Shown piece by piece: positions 1-5,439 of a stretch of DNA of 9,400 nucleotides. Within the stretch, counting starts at the first letter, position 1; the number at the start of each line of letters is the position of its first letter. The DNA is from an uncultured Mucispirillum sp. (GTDB taxonomy: Bacteria; Chrysiogenota; Deferribacteres; Deferribacterales; Mucispirillaceae): positions 1 through 9,400 of the forward strand of contig CAMEZN010000041.1 of the NCBI GenBank assembly GCA_945947845.1, written 5' to 3'. The position numbers and the translations under genes are program-made. The notes beneath the pieces are model-generated. The model searched no databases. It saw only the letters and a list, made by a program, of their open reading frames with translations, and had not been told where the DNA came from.

Positions 1-640
1 AAGTATATTTTCTTTCAGGAAGAGAATATATGTATTTTGCTGCTGCAACAGCTTGTGCAATTCCTGATAAGTTATCATTAGCCATTGATGGGTGGCAGAT
101 ATATGTAGAAATTAAAATTTCTTCATCTTGCATACCATTAATAATAAGTTCACCATATGTAATAGAACCTTCTTTATTAAATGAGCTGTCTATATATATA
201 TGATATAGTTTGTCTGGATTATTTCTAAGGATTTCTCTTTGCCTGTGAGTAAGACAAAAACCCCATCGTTTTTTATAATATGATGTAGTATAAGGGACTG
301 CATCAATATCATTTTCTAATGAATATAAATACTTATCAAGCTCATAAAAAGGTAAAATTATATCCACAGGCTCTGAATACCCAAGGATATGCAGATTATT
401 TTGCTTGAAATCTATTATTTTTTGACCGTTCTCATCTTCAATATAAGCATCATTTATATTCCATTCATCTGGTGTGTTCCAGTCAAAAGTCTCAGGGTTA
501 TCTTTAATTGAATATTCTTTTATTTTAAGTTCACCAAGATAATTTTCTTTTAAATAATTAAGTGTTTCTCTATTGCCATTACCAGATAAACTACGGTTAA
601 TATAAAACAGGTCTTTTATAATATTGTATATTTCATTCAT
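1..640 (-). CDS. DUF4910/DUF2172 aminopeptidase-like protein, 3' end outside window
   Basis: An open frame of 213 codons starts with ATG at 640 and runs off the left edge without a stop. Seen: RSLSGNGNRETL (16-27), TFDWNTPDEWNINDAYI (51-67), LHILGYSEPVD (83-93), an RWGFCLTHRQ segment (125-134), and ICHPSMANDNLSG (181-193). Known of the family: these match the aminopeptidase-like proteins called DUF4910/DUF2172, which have an M28-like zinc hydrolase fold and are common in surface-polysaccharide and flagellar glycosylation clusters. H183 and D189 would be the first two zinc ligands, with NDNLSG corresponding to the DDNASG motif of M28 peptidases; the remaining ligands and the C-terminal winged helix would lie outside the window. 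The true substrate of the family is not established. It is divergent from the methyltransferase at 766. No Shine-Dalgarno sequence is visible before the start. The family call is solid; a role in glycan modification is inferred from context. Confidence 0.85.
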   Translation of the reverse strand, partial: MNEIYNIIKDLFYINRSLSGNGNRETLNYLKENYLGELKIKEYSIKDNPETFDWNTPDEWNINDAYIEDENGQKIIDFKQNNLHILGYSEPVDIILPFYELDKYLYSLENDIDAVPYTTSYYKKRWGFCLTHRQREILRNNPDKLYHIYIDSSFNKEGSITYGELIINGMQDEEILISTYICHPSMANDNLSGIAQAVAAAKYIYSLPERKYT

Positions 641-646
641 ATGTGA

Positions 647-674
647 ATTATATAATAAAATATATAAAAATCAA
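647..674 (-). promoter_or_regulatory. Possible sigma-70 promoter for the aminopeptidase-like gene
   Basis: Read on the minus strand, TTGATT (674-669) and a perfect TATAAT (652-647) are 16 bases apart. A start about seven bases downstream would fall at or next to the ATG at 640, giving a leaderless or nearly leaderless mRNA. That would fit the absence of a ribosome binding site. In such AT-rich DNA a TATAAT arises easily by chance, so this is tentative. Confidence 0.3.
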
Positions 675-710
675 TATCTAATATTATATTAAAGATTAAA
701 ATTAAAAGAA

Positions 711-739
711 TTGCAAAAATAATAATATGTTGCTATACT
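711..739 (+). promoter_or_regulatory. Sigma-70 promoter with extended -10, upstream of the methyltransferase
   Basis: TTGCAA (711-716) is followed after 17 bases by TATACT (734-739). TG at 731-732 sits one base before the -10 box, forming the extended -10 TGCTATACT. Transcription should start near 746, giving a leader of about 20 bases that contains the AGGAGA ribosome binding site at 755-760. The spacing and the extended element make this the most convincing housekeeping promoter in the left half. Confidence 0.6.
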
Positions 740-765
740 AATTATTATTTTATTAGGAGAGTAGT

Positions 766-1458
766 ATGAATAATTCATGGGAAAAGTTTTATAAAGAAGT
801 GGGTGAAAATGCTATGATGAAATATCCATTTGCAATAGTTATGAAATTAATCTCTTATTATATAAATCATAACCCACATATTAATGTAAATGAAATAAAT
901 ATTTTAGAATTAGGATGTGGATCGGGAGTTAATTTAAAATATGCTGCAGAGTTAGGTTGTAATGTTTATGGTATTGATATATCTAAAACTGCTATTAATT
1001 ATGTCAAAAAAATGTTTAAAAATAATAATTTGCATGGTTATTTTCAAGTTGCATCTGTTGATGAGTTGCCTTTTGAAAAAAATTTTTTCAATATAATTAT
1101 TGACCATGGAGCATTAGTATGTGTAAATGAGAAAGTATATATCAAAGCCATAGAAGAGTTATATCGAGTTATAAAGACACAAGGTGTTGCATTATTAACA
1201 CCATATTCTGAAATAAGTAGTAAATTTCTGAAATTGTATAAAGATAATAATGATACCAATAATTTTAGGTATAAAAATAAAGATATATTTATTAATAATA
1301 TAGGACTTTATAGAGTTATAGATATTTTAAACAATCGATTTAAAGTTGTTTATTTAAGTAGAATAGATAGAACAATGTATGATATTTCTAATGATAATAA
1401 AATCATTACTAATATGGATACTGAATGTATATATGAAATATTTATTGAAAAAATTTAA
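766..1458 (+). CDS. Class I SAM-dependent methyltransferase
   Basis: The 230-residue product carries the SAM-binding motif I as ILELGCGSGVNL (46-57). The acidic residue D71 follows at the end of the next beta strand (GCNVYGIDIS, 64-73) and would bind the ribose hydroxyls. A motif II/III-like DHGALVCV lies at 113-120. Length and layout fit the Methyltransf_11/25 type of small-molecule methyltransferase, expected in the cytosol. The start is supported by AGGAGA at 755-760, five bases upstream. It is a single-gene transcript convergent with the GNAT gene, only ten bases from that gene's stop. The residues that choose the acceptor are not recognisable. Next to sugar-modification genes and flagellins, an O- or N-methyltransferase acting on a glycan, nucleotide sugar or acyl group is a reasonable inference. 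Base composition is very AT-rich like its neighbours. Confidence 0.85.
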   Translation: MNNSWEKFYKEVGENAMMKYPFAIVMKLISYYINHNPHINVNEINILELGCGSGVNLKYAAELGCNVYGIDISKTAINYVKKMFKNNNLHGYFQVASVDELPFEKNFFNIIIDHGALVCVNEKVYIKAIEELYRVIKTQGVALLTPYSEISSKFLKLYKDNNDTNNFRYKNKDIFINNIGLYRVIDILNNRFKVVYLSRIDRTMYDISNDNKIITNMDTECIYEIFIEKI

Positions 1459-1460
1459 TT

Positions 1461-1492
1461 ATAATGCTTTAATCGTGTGTTAAAGGCATTAT
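1461..1492. terminator. Bidirectional hairpin terminator overlapping the GNAT stop codon
   Basis: ATAATGCTTTAA (1461-1472) pairs with TTAAAGGCATTAT (1480-1492) with one bulged base, around a seven-base loop. On the minus strand the hairpin is followed by AATTAAATTTTTT, a fair U-tract; on the plus strand the tail is weaker (ATTTTAT). It lies between two convergent genes and can serve both. The 3' arm encodes the last codons and stop of the GNAT gene, so coding and termination sequence are shared. Confidence 0.6.
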
Positions 1493-2311
1493 TTTATCTA
1501 TCCCATTTTCTTTGTAATATAGAATAGAGTATAGTCCTGTTTTGATATAATTATTTTTATTATAATAATTAATCATGTAGGTATTGTCTTCTCTTACAAA
1601 AAAAGATACAAATTTAGCATGTTTGTACAATCTATCAAGAGTGATATATAACAATGTTCCAAAAGTAGTATTTCTATATTCTTCTTTAATACTTGCTAGC
1701 ATAGGATAAAGCTGACCGTTTAAATGTGTATAGATTGCAAACCCAATAATATCACCATCGTTATCAACTACTATGACATTATTATTATCAATATAATATA
1801 TAATTTCTGATATTGTCATGTTAATATCAATATATTTATTAAAAGATTTAAATATTAAATCAATAATTTTATGGCGGTCAGCATGTTTTGCATATCTAAT
1901 ATGCTTAGGTAGTTTAAATTTATTATTAATATTGTCCATTTTTTTATGAAAATTAACTATTTTCCCATATTGTTGAAAGCCATTTTTGGTAAGAGCAATA
2001 TCTTCATTCATTATATCATTTTTACTTAATATTTCACAGGTTAAAATTGTTTTGGGTAATTTAATACGATTTAAATCCATTGCTAAATCATTATAATTTG
2101 TAGAAAAATAATATAATTTATAAAAATTATGTAATTCTAATAGTATGATAATCGTATTATTAGCTTTGTAAAAGAATAATAGTTTATCATTAATATATAA
2201 ACTTTGTTTTTTGCTTGAAATGAAAAAATTCGTTATAAATCCTAGTTGTTTACTTTTAACCCAATTAATGAAATCTTGAATTTGTTCTAGGCTATAAATT
2301 AATTGCATCAT
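1469..2311 (-). CDS. GNAT-family acyltransferase with an extra N-terminal domain
   Basis: The product has 280 residues. The C-terminal half (about 137-267) follows the GNAT fold: an opening strand and helix (IRYAKHADRHKIIDLIF), a VIVVDNDGDIIGFAIY strand pair (179-194), the acyl-CoA loop region EEYRNTTFGTLLY (210-222), and a closing NYYNKNNYIKTGL segment (248-260). The phosphate-binding loop is R213-x-x-T-x-G218, so the first glycine of the usual R/Q-x-x-G-x-G/A is a threonine. The N-terminal 130 residues end in NGFQQYGKIVNFHK, which looks like the end of another, degenerate GNAT unit. The start is ATG at 2311 (a second ATG follows at once), four bases after the carrier-protein stop and without a clear ribosome binding site, suggesting translational coupling. 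As the last gene of an adenylation-carrier-acyltransferase operon, it is the likely enzyme moving the activated acyl or aminoacyl group to an amino sugar. That role is inferred; an ordinary CoA-dependent N-acetyltransferase is the alternative. Confidence 0.7.
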   Translation of the reverse strand: MMQLIYSLEQIQDFINWVKSKQLGFITNFFISSKKQSLYINDKLLFFYKANNTIIILLELHNFYKLYYFSTNYNDLAMDLNRIKLPKTILTCEILSKNDIMNEDIALTKNGFQQYGKIVNFHKKMDNINNKFKLPKHIRYAKHADRHKIIDLIFKSFNKYIDINMTISEIIYYIDNNNVIVVDNDGDIIGFAIYTHLNGQLYPMLASIKEEYRNTTFGTLLYITLDRLYKHAKFVSFFVREDNTYMINYYNKNNYIKTGLYSILYYKENGIDKIMPLTHD

Positions 2312-2315
2312 AATT

Positions 2316-2546
2316 TTACAATGTTTTATTTATTTTTACTAATTTTTCGATAGCTTCTATATTTGTAAAATTATCTGGGGTAATATTTTTACTATTAATA
2401 GATATAGTGAATTCTTTTTCTAAATTATCAACTAAAAGAACAATATAAAATGAATCTAAATATCCATCAAGAATAAAATTTGAACTTTCATTAAAATCTA
2501 ATTCTGGTCTTATAGATTGTAATATTTCTAATATCTTACCATTCAT
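2316..2546 (-). CDS. Acyl carrier protein (phosphopantetheine-binding)
   Basis: This 76-residue protein has the size and four-helix pattern of an acyl or peptidyl carrier protein. The attachment site for 4'-phosphopantetheine is S32 in LDGYLDSFYIVLLV (26-39), a variant of the usual GxDSL motif, followed by the acidic helix DNLEKEF (40-46). The sequence is too divergent for the housekeeping AcpP of fatty acid synthesis and looks like a dedicated pathway carrier of the DltC/AlmF kind. The start at 2546 has AGGA (2557-2554) seven bases upstream, lying inside the last codons of the adenylation gene, whose stop is only one base away. The gene order implies the carrier is loaded by the upstream ligase and discharged by the downstream GNAT. 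A phosphopantetheinyl transferase to activate it is not in the window. Confidence 0.85.
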   Translation of the reverse strand: MNGKILEILQSIRPELDFNESSNFILDGYLDSFYIVLLVDNLEKEFTISINSKNITPDNFTNIEAIEKLVKINKTL

Positions 2547-2547
2547 A

Positions 2548-4071
2548 TTAGTATCCTAAATATTGTTTTTTTAAATATTGTCTATCTATTTTACCATTGG
2601 CTGTTAATGGCATCTCTTTTATATATATGATTGTTGTTGGTATAGCATATAGGGGAATAAATTGCAACAAATATTTTCTAATAAATTTTATTTCTATTGC
2701 TGTTTGTGCACTATAAAACATTGTAATTTCTTTTTTAATATCATTATATAATACACATATGTTAGCAATTTCTTTAATAGAGGCAGCCGCAGTTTCTATT
2801 TCGCCTAGTTCTATCCTATAGCCATTATGCTTAATTTGGAAATCTTTTCGTCCTATACATATAATTTCTCCATATTTATTATAATATCCTAAATCACCAG
2901 TTTTATATATTAATTCATTATATGAAGTATTCAATGGATTTTGAATAAATACTTCACTGGTTTTTTCTTTATTATTATAATATCCCATTGATAAGGAGAT
3001 ACCTCTAACACATATTTCACCAATTTCATTTTCTTTGACTAGTTGATTTTTAGTATTTAAGATGATAATGTCTGTATTATTACATGCTTTGCCGATTGGT
3101 AATAATTCTTCATTTTTAAATTCTCGATCTACGATATAAAAAGAACAAACGTCTGTTATTTCTGTGGGACCATATAAATTTGCATATAAAAGATTAGGAT
3201 AATGTTTTCTCCAAATATTTAATGCTTTATTTGGCATAATTTCTCCACAAAATAAAACTTTATTTAGTGATAGATTCTGATGTTCTTCTAATAAGCAAGA
3301 GTGTGCAATTTTAATAAGTGCAGAAGGTACCCAAAATATTGTTGTAATGTTTCTATTTTTCAATTCAGTTAGTAGATTTTCTACAAAGCCAAATAATAAC
3401 TCATTAAGTATATGCAAATGACAGCCAATTTTTAAGGTAGTATATATATCTAATATAGAATTGTCAAAATAAAGTGGTGCTTGATTGCCTATTGTATCTG
3501 TTATAGAAAATGTGAAAGTATCTGTTATCCAGTCAATATAATCAATCACAGATTGATGATTAATAATTACTCCTTTTGGTATTCCTGTTGAACCTGATGT
3601 AAATAATATATATAAAGGGTCTGTACTAATTTGTTTATTTCTGATTTCATTAATTGCAATTTGATTTATAGGGTATGCAATCATACTAGAATCAGTAATA
3701 ATAATATTTTTATTATCTATAAAATGTATTAATTGCTTTGTATTATTATTAACTATAATTAGAATTGGCTCTAATGTATTTAATATATTTTTAATTCTTT
3801 CTTCTGGCTGGGCAATATCAATAGGTACATATATATTACCACTATATGTAATACCATGAAATATAGTTAATGTATGAATTGTTTTTGGCAAAAGGACTGC
3901 AATAGGTTTATTTTTACTAGAATGTGTTTTATCTATTATAAAAGAGGCTATTTGTTTGCTAGAATAATTAATCTCTTTATATGTTAAGGCTGAAGTACTA
4001 TCACTATACCCTATTTTATCCGGAAATAGTTGTGATGTATTTTCTAAATATTCTAATACATTTTTTTGCAT
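2548..4071 (-). CDS. Stand-alone amino-acid adenylation enzyme (DltA/AlmE-like carrier-protein ligase)
   Basis: The 507-residue protein is a complete adenylate-forming enzyme that activates a carboxylic acid with ATP and transfers it to a carrier-protein thiol. Core motifs are in order: A3 LFTSGSTGIPKG (156-167), A5 NLYGPTE (298-304), A7 YKTGDLG (389-395), A8 hinge GRKDFQIKHNGYRIELGE (407-424), and A10 PLTANGKIDR (488-497) with catalytic lysine K494. The A4 region reads APLYFDNSILDIY (198-210). D203 occupies the position of the aspartate that binds the alpha-amino group in NRPS A domains and DltA, so an amino acid is the likely substrate; which one cannot be read here. No condensation, carrier or thioesterase domain is fused; the carrier is the next gene, one base downstream. 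GGAG at 4080-4077 provides the ribosome binding site. It is first in a three-gene operon divergent from the AAC(3)-type gene. D-alanine teichoic acid loading is unlikely because no dltB or dltD is seen. Confidence 0.88.
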   Translation of the reverse strand: MQKNVLEYLENTSQLFPDKIGYSDSTSALTYKEINYSSKQIASFIIDKTHSSKNKPIAVLLPKTIHTLTIFHGITYSGNIYVPIDIAQPEERIKNILNTLEPILIIVNNNTKQLIHFIDNKNIIITDSSMIAYPINQIAINEIRNKQISTDPLYILFTSGSTGIPKGVIINHQSVIDYIDWITDTFTFSITDTIGNQAPLYFDNSILDIYTTLKIGCHLHILNELLFGFVENLLTELKNRNITTIFWVPSALIKIAHSCLLEEHQNLSLNKVLFCGEIMPNKALNIWRKHYPNLLYANLYGPTEITDVCSFYIVDREFKNEELLPIGKACNNTDIIILNTKNQLVKENEIGEICVRGISLSMGYYNNKEKTSEVFIQNPLNTSYNELIYKTGDLGYYNKYGEIICIGRKDFQIKHNGYRIELGEIETAAASIKEIANICVLYNDIKKEITMFYSAQTAIEIKFIRKYLLQFIPLYAIPTTIIYIKEMPLTANGKIDRQYLKKQYLGY

Positions 4072-4094
4072 AATATCTCCATATGTTTAAATGA

Positions 4095-4123
4095 TTGCAT
4101 TATCTAATTAGATATACTACAAT
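4095..4123 (+). promoter_or_regulatory. Likely promoter of the AAC(3)-type gene
   Basis: TTGCAT (4095-4100) and TACAAT (4118-4123) are separated by exactly 17 bases. The -35 box resembles the TTGCAA used ahead of the methyltransferase gene. The start would be near 4130, leaving a leader of about 39 bases. The spacer holds a perfect 14-base palindrome, noted separately. Confidence 0.4.
4101..4114. promoter_or_regulatory. Perfect 14-bp palindrome between divergent promoters (candidate operator)
   Basis: TATCTAATTAGATA at 4101-4114 reads identically on both strands. It fills most of the spacer between the -35 and -10 boxes of the plus-strand promoter and lies beside the probable start of the minus-strand operon. 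A dimeric regulator bound here could control both divergent units. No regulator gene is visible in the window, and AT-rich DNA gives such palindromes by chance more often than balanced DNA. Confidence 0.35.
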
Positions 4124-4142
4124 ATATTATGTTTTTATTCAA
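4114..4142 (-). promoter_or_regulatory. Possible promoter of the adenylation-carrier-GNAT operon
   Basis: On the minus strand TTGAAT (4142-4137) is followed after 17 bases by TAGTAT (4119-4114), four of six matches to the -10 consensus. Transcription would start near 4107 and read into the operon at 4071. The element overlaps the divergent promoter of the gene at 4169. It is a weak call in AT-rich DNA. Confidence 0.3.
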
Positions 4143-4168
4143 GATTTATATGTAGGCAGGTTAATTTT

Positions 4169-4951
4169 ATGTATGTTAAATATACTAAATATTTTGACAA
4201 ATTTAATTTTGATGAATATGATGTAATATTAATCTATTCTGATTTAGTGTCTATTATACAGAATAGTATTAAAATTGAAGGTAATTTTGATGGACAGCAA
4301 TTTTTAGATAGTATCAAAGTGAATATTAAACCATATCAAACATTATTAATACCAACATTTAATTGGGAATTTTGTCATGGTAAAGGATTTGATTATAAGA
4401 AAACTCCATCTGCAACAGGTTATCTTGGTAATCTTGCATTAAATGATATTGAGTTTAAAAGAACAAAACATCCAATATATTCTTTTGCTGTATATGGTAA
4501 AGATAAAGAAAAATTATATGCTAATGATTATAAAAGTGCTTTTGGAAAATATTCAGTTTTTGCCTATATGTATCAAAATAAATCTGTGCAGTTAGGTATC
4601 TCTATTAATAGGTCAACAATTGGGCATTATGTAGAAGAGGTATTATTTGGTTCAAAAATACCATACAGATTTTTAAAAACTTTTAAAAATAGATATATAG
4701 ATGAATATGGTAACCAATCTATGAAAGAATATACAATGTTTGTTCGTGATTATGATAAAAATGTTACATTTCATGCTGAAGAATTTTATAGCTATTTAGT
4801 TCAAAAAGGATATACTAAAGAGTATATATATAATGATATACCATTTTATGTAACTGATATAAAAGTTTTATGCGACATTATATATAATGATTTAGAGCAA
4901 ACAGGTGGCAGTTTGTTTCAAACATATATTGGTCAAAAAGGTATTAAATAA
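4169..4951 (+). CDS. AAC(3)-family N-acetyltransferase
   Basis: The 260-residue product matches the antibiotic_NAT/AAC(3) fold, unrelated to GNAT. Seen: LLIPTFNWEF (59-68), TPSATGYLG (79-87), RTKHPIYSFAVYG (98-110) corresponding to the family's RSxHPxxSxxAxG, and STIGHYVEE (149-157) corresponding to TxxHxxE, where H153 is the probable catalytic histidine. Known of the family: besides aminoglycoside-resistance enzymes, many members sit in polysaccharide and glycosylation clusters and acetylate amino sugars with acetyl-CoA. The setting here favours that second role, so a resistance annotation should be avoided. The start has AGG at 4158-4160, eight bases upstream. It is divergent from the adenylation operon and is followed after about 45 bases by the flagellin sigma-28 promoter, with no clear terminator in between, so readthrough into the flagellin leader is possible. 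Confidence 0.8.
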   Translation: MYVKYTKYFDKFNFDEYDVILIYSDLVSIIQNSIKIEGNFDGQQFLDSIKVNIKPYQTLLIPTFNWEFCHGKGFDYKKTPSATGYLGNLALNDIEFKRTKHPIYSFAVYGKDKEKLYANDYKSAFGKYSVFAYMYQNKSVQLGISINRSTIGHYVEEVLFGSKIPYRFLKTFKNRYIDEYGNQSMKEYTMFVRDYDKNVTFHAEEFYSYLVQKGYTKEYIYNDIPFYVTDIKVLCDIIYNDLEQTGGSLFQTYIGQKGIK

Positions 4952-4995
4952 GTTTTATATTTATCCTGACTTTTTAAATTAATAAATAATTTTTC

Positions 4996-5022
4996 TAAAC
5001 TATTTTTTCATTATGCCGATAT
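4996..5022 (+). promoter_or_regulatory. Sigma-28 (FliA) promoter P1 of the large flagellin gene
   Basis: TAAACTAT (4996-5003) is followed after exactly 11 bases by GCCGATAT (5015-5022). This is nearly identical to the flagellar sigma-28 consensus TAAAGTTT-N11-GCCGATAA. Transcription should begin near 5029, roughly 410 bases before the flagellin start codon, an unusually long leader for a flagellin. Confidence 0.85.
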
Positions 5023-5067
5023 GTAAAATACAAAGCAGAAGAAAAATAAAAAACTTAAAATTTTTTC

Positions 5068-5095
5068 TAAAGTTTTATAATCTATTTGACGATAC
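5068..5095 (+). promoter_or_regulatory. Second sigma-28-type promoter P2
   Basis: A perfect -35 TAAAGTTT (5068-5075) is followed after 12 bases by GACGATAC (5088-5095), six of eight matches to GCCGATAA. The spacing is one base longer than ideal. It would start transcripts near 5102 with a leader of about 340 bases. It could be an active tandem promoter or a decayed one; the perfect -35 box argues that it is not a chance match. Confidence 0.55.
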
Positions 5096-5281
5096 TGCTT
5101 ATGTAGGGAGCTTACTCTAATAAATAAGCCGCTTTTGACCCATAAAGGCACTAGCAGGTTTAAGAGAAGCTGCCTTAAAAATAAGAAGATACTGAAACAA
5201 TCAGGTCGGCATGACGAACAATTCTTTAATCTTTTAAATCGTATGTCGACAAACTGGTCAAAAGACCAAGGAGAAGACATT

Positions 5282-5311
5282 ATGAGAAAAGCGATTTATA
5301 AGATTTCTTAA
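5282..5311 (+). CDS. Nine-codon leader ORF (MRKAIYKIS) in the flagellin leader
   Basis: ATG at 5282 is preceded by a canonical AAGGAG (5268-5273) with eight bases of spacing, as good a ribosome binding site as any in the window. The frame ends at TAA 5309-5311 after nine codons. Its last three sense codons and stop overlap the 5' arm of the GATTTCTT/AAGAAATC hairpin, and its ribosome binding site lies in the internal loop of an upstream nested stem. This is the layout of a regulatory leader peptide, although it could also be the remnant of an upstream gene start left by recombination. The peptide resembles nothing known to me. Confidence 0.35.
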   Translation: MRKAIYKIS

Positions 5312-5326
5312 AATTCAGAAGAAATC
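5302..5326 (+). promoter_or_regulatory. Hairpin overlapping the leader ORF stop codon
   Basis: GATTTCTT (5302-5309) and AAGAAATC (5319-5326) form a perfect eight-base stem around a nine-base loop. There is no U-tract, so it is not a simple terminator. A ribosome at the stop codon of the nine-codon ORF would cover the 5' arm, so translation of the ORF could change folding downstream. Confidence 0.4.
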
Positions 5327-5395
5327 ATAACCGACCAAAAATGCAAGGACAAATTTTAATTTAAAATTAATTAAAAATTTAACAAAAGGAATTTC

Positions 5396-5434
5396 GGGCA
5401 AGGAAGCCCCGCAGTAAAGCACTTACACGGAGGT
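5396..5434 (+). promoter_or_regulatory. Candidate CsrA-binding hairpin plus overlapping ribosome-site motif
   Basis: GGGC (5396-5399) and GCCC (5406-5409) form a four-base GC stem presenting AAGGAA in a six-base loop, the geometry preferred by CsrA (GGA in a hairpin loop). Eighteen bases after the stem, TACACGGAGG (5424-5433) contains ACGGA overlapping the flagellin ribosome binding site and resembles the CsrA core UACARGGA. Known elsewhere: CsrA, antagonised by FliW, represses flagellin translation through two leader sites in Bacillus subtilis and Campylobacter jejuni. No csrA or fliW gene is in the window. Confidence 0.5.
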
Positions 5435-5439
5435 ATGTC

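Larger units (their letters stand above)
5029..5439 (+). promoter_or_regulatory. Long structured flagellin 5' leader
   Basis: No substantial gene fits here; the stretch is the untranslated leader of the flagellin at 5440. Pairings seen: AAGGCA/TGCCTT (5145-5150 with 5171-5176); TGGTC/GACCA (5255-5259 with 5264-5268) nested inside ATGTC/GACAT (5243-5247 with 5276-5280); GATTTCTT/AAGAAATC (5302-5309 with 5319-5326); GGGC/GCCC (5396-5399 with 5406-5409). Five ANGGA motifs occur at 5268, 5345, 5386, 5400 and 5427. The flagellin ribosome binding site is GGAGGT at 5429-5434, five bases before the ATG. The part from about 5095 to 5280 is visibly less AT-rich than the flanking spacers, as expected for structured RNA. 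Leader function is inferred. Confidence 0.6.

Noticed and set aside
4061..4067. A7/T7 tracts (4061-4067, 2566-2572, 1076-1082) as phase-variation switches
   Set aside because: Flagellar glycosylation genes are often phase variable, but seven-base A/T runs are expected by chance at this base composition and all frames are intact.
4169..4951. Aminoglycoside resistance gene
   Set aside because: The AAC(3) fold is present, but the divergence and the sugar-modification neighbourhood favour an amino-sugar acetyltransferase.
5211..5237. Eight-codon ATG frame (MTNNSLIF) in the flagellin leader
   Set aside because: Only a weak CAGG lies upstream and the frame has no further support; unlike the 5282 ORF it is likely chance.
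5245..5252. Third sigma-28 -10-like element GTCGACAA
   Set aside because: The matching -35 position (TTAATCTT, 5226-5233) is poor and the sequence takes part in a predicted leader hairpin region instead.
5011..5280. Minus-strand open frame of 89 codons upstream of the flagellin
   Set aside because: It has no ribosome binding site, odd composition (runs of Phe, Leu, Cys), and covers both sigma-28 promoters and the structured leader of the plus strand.
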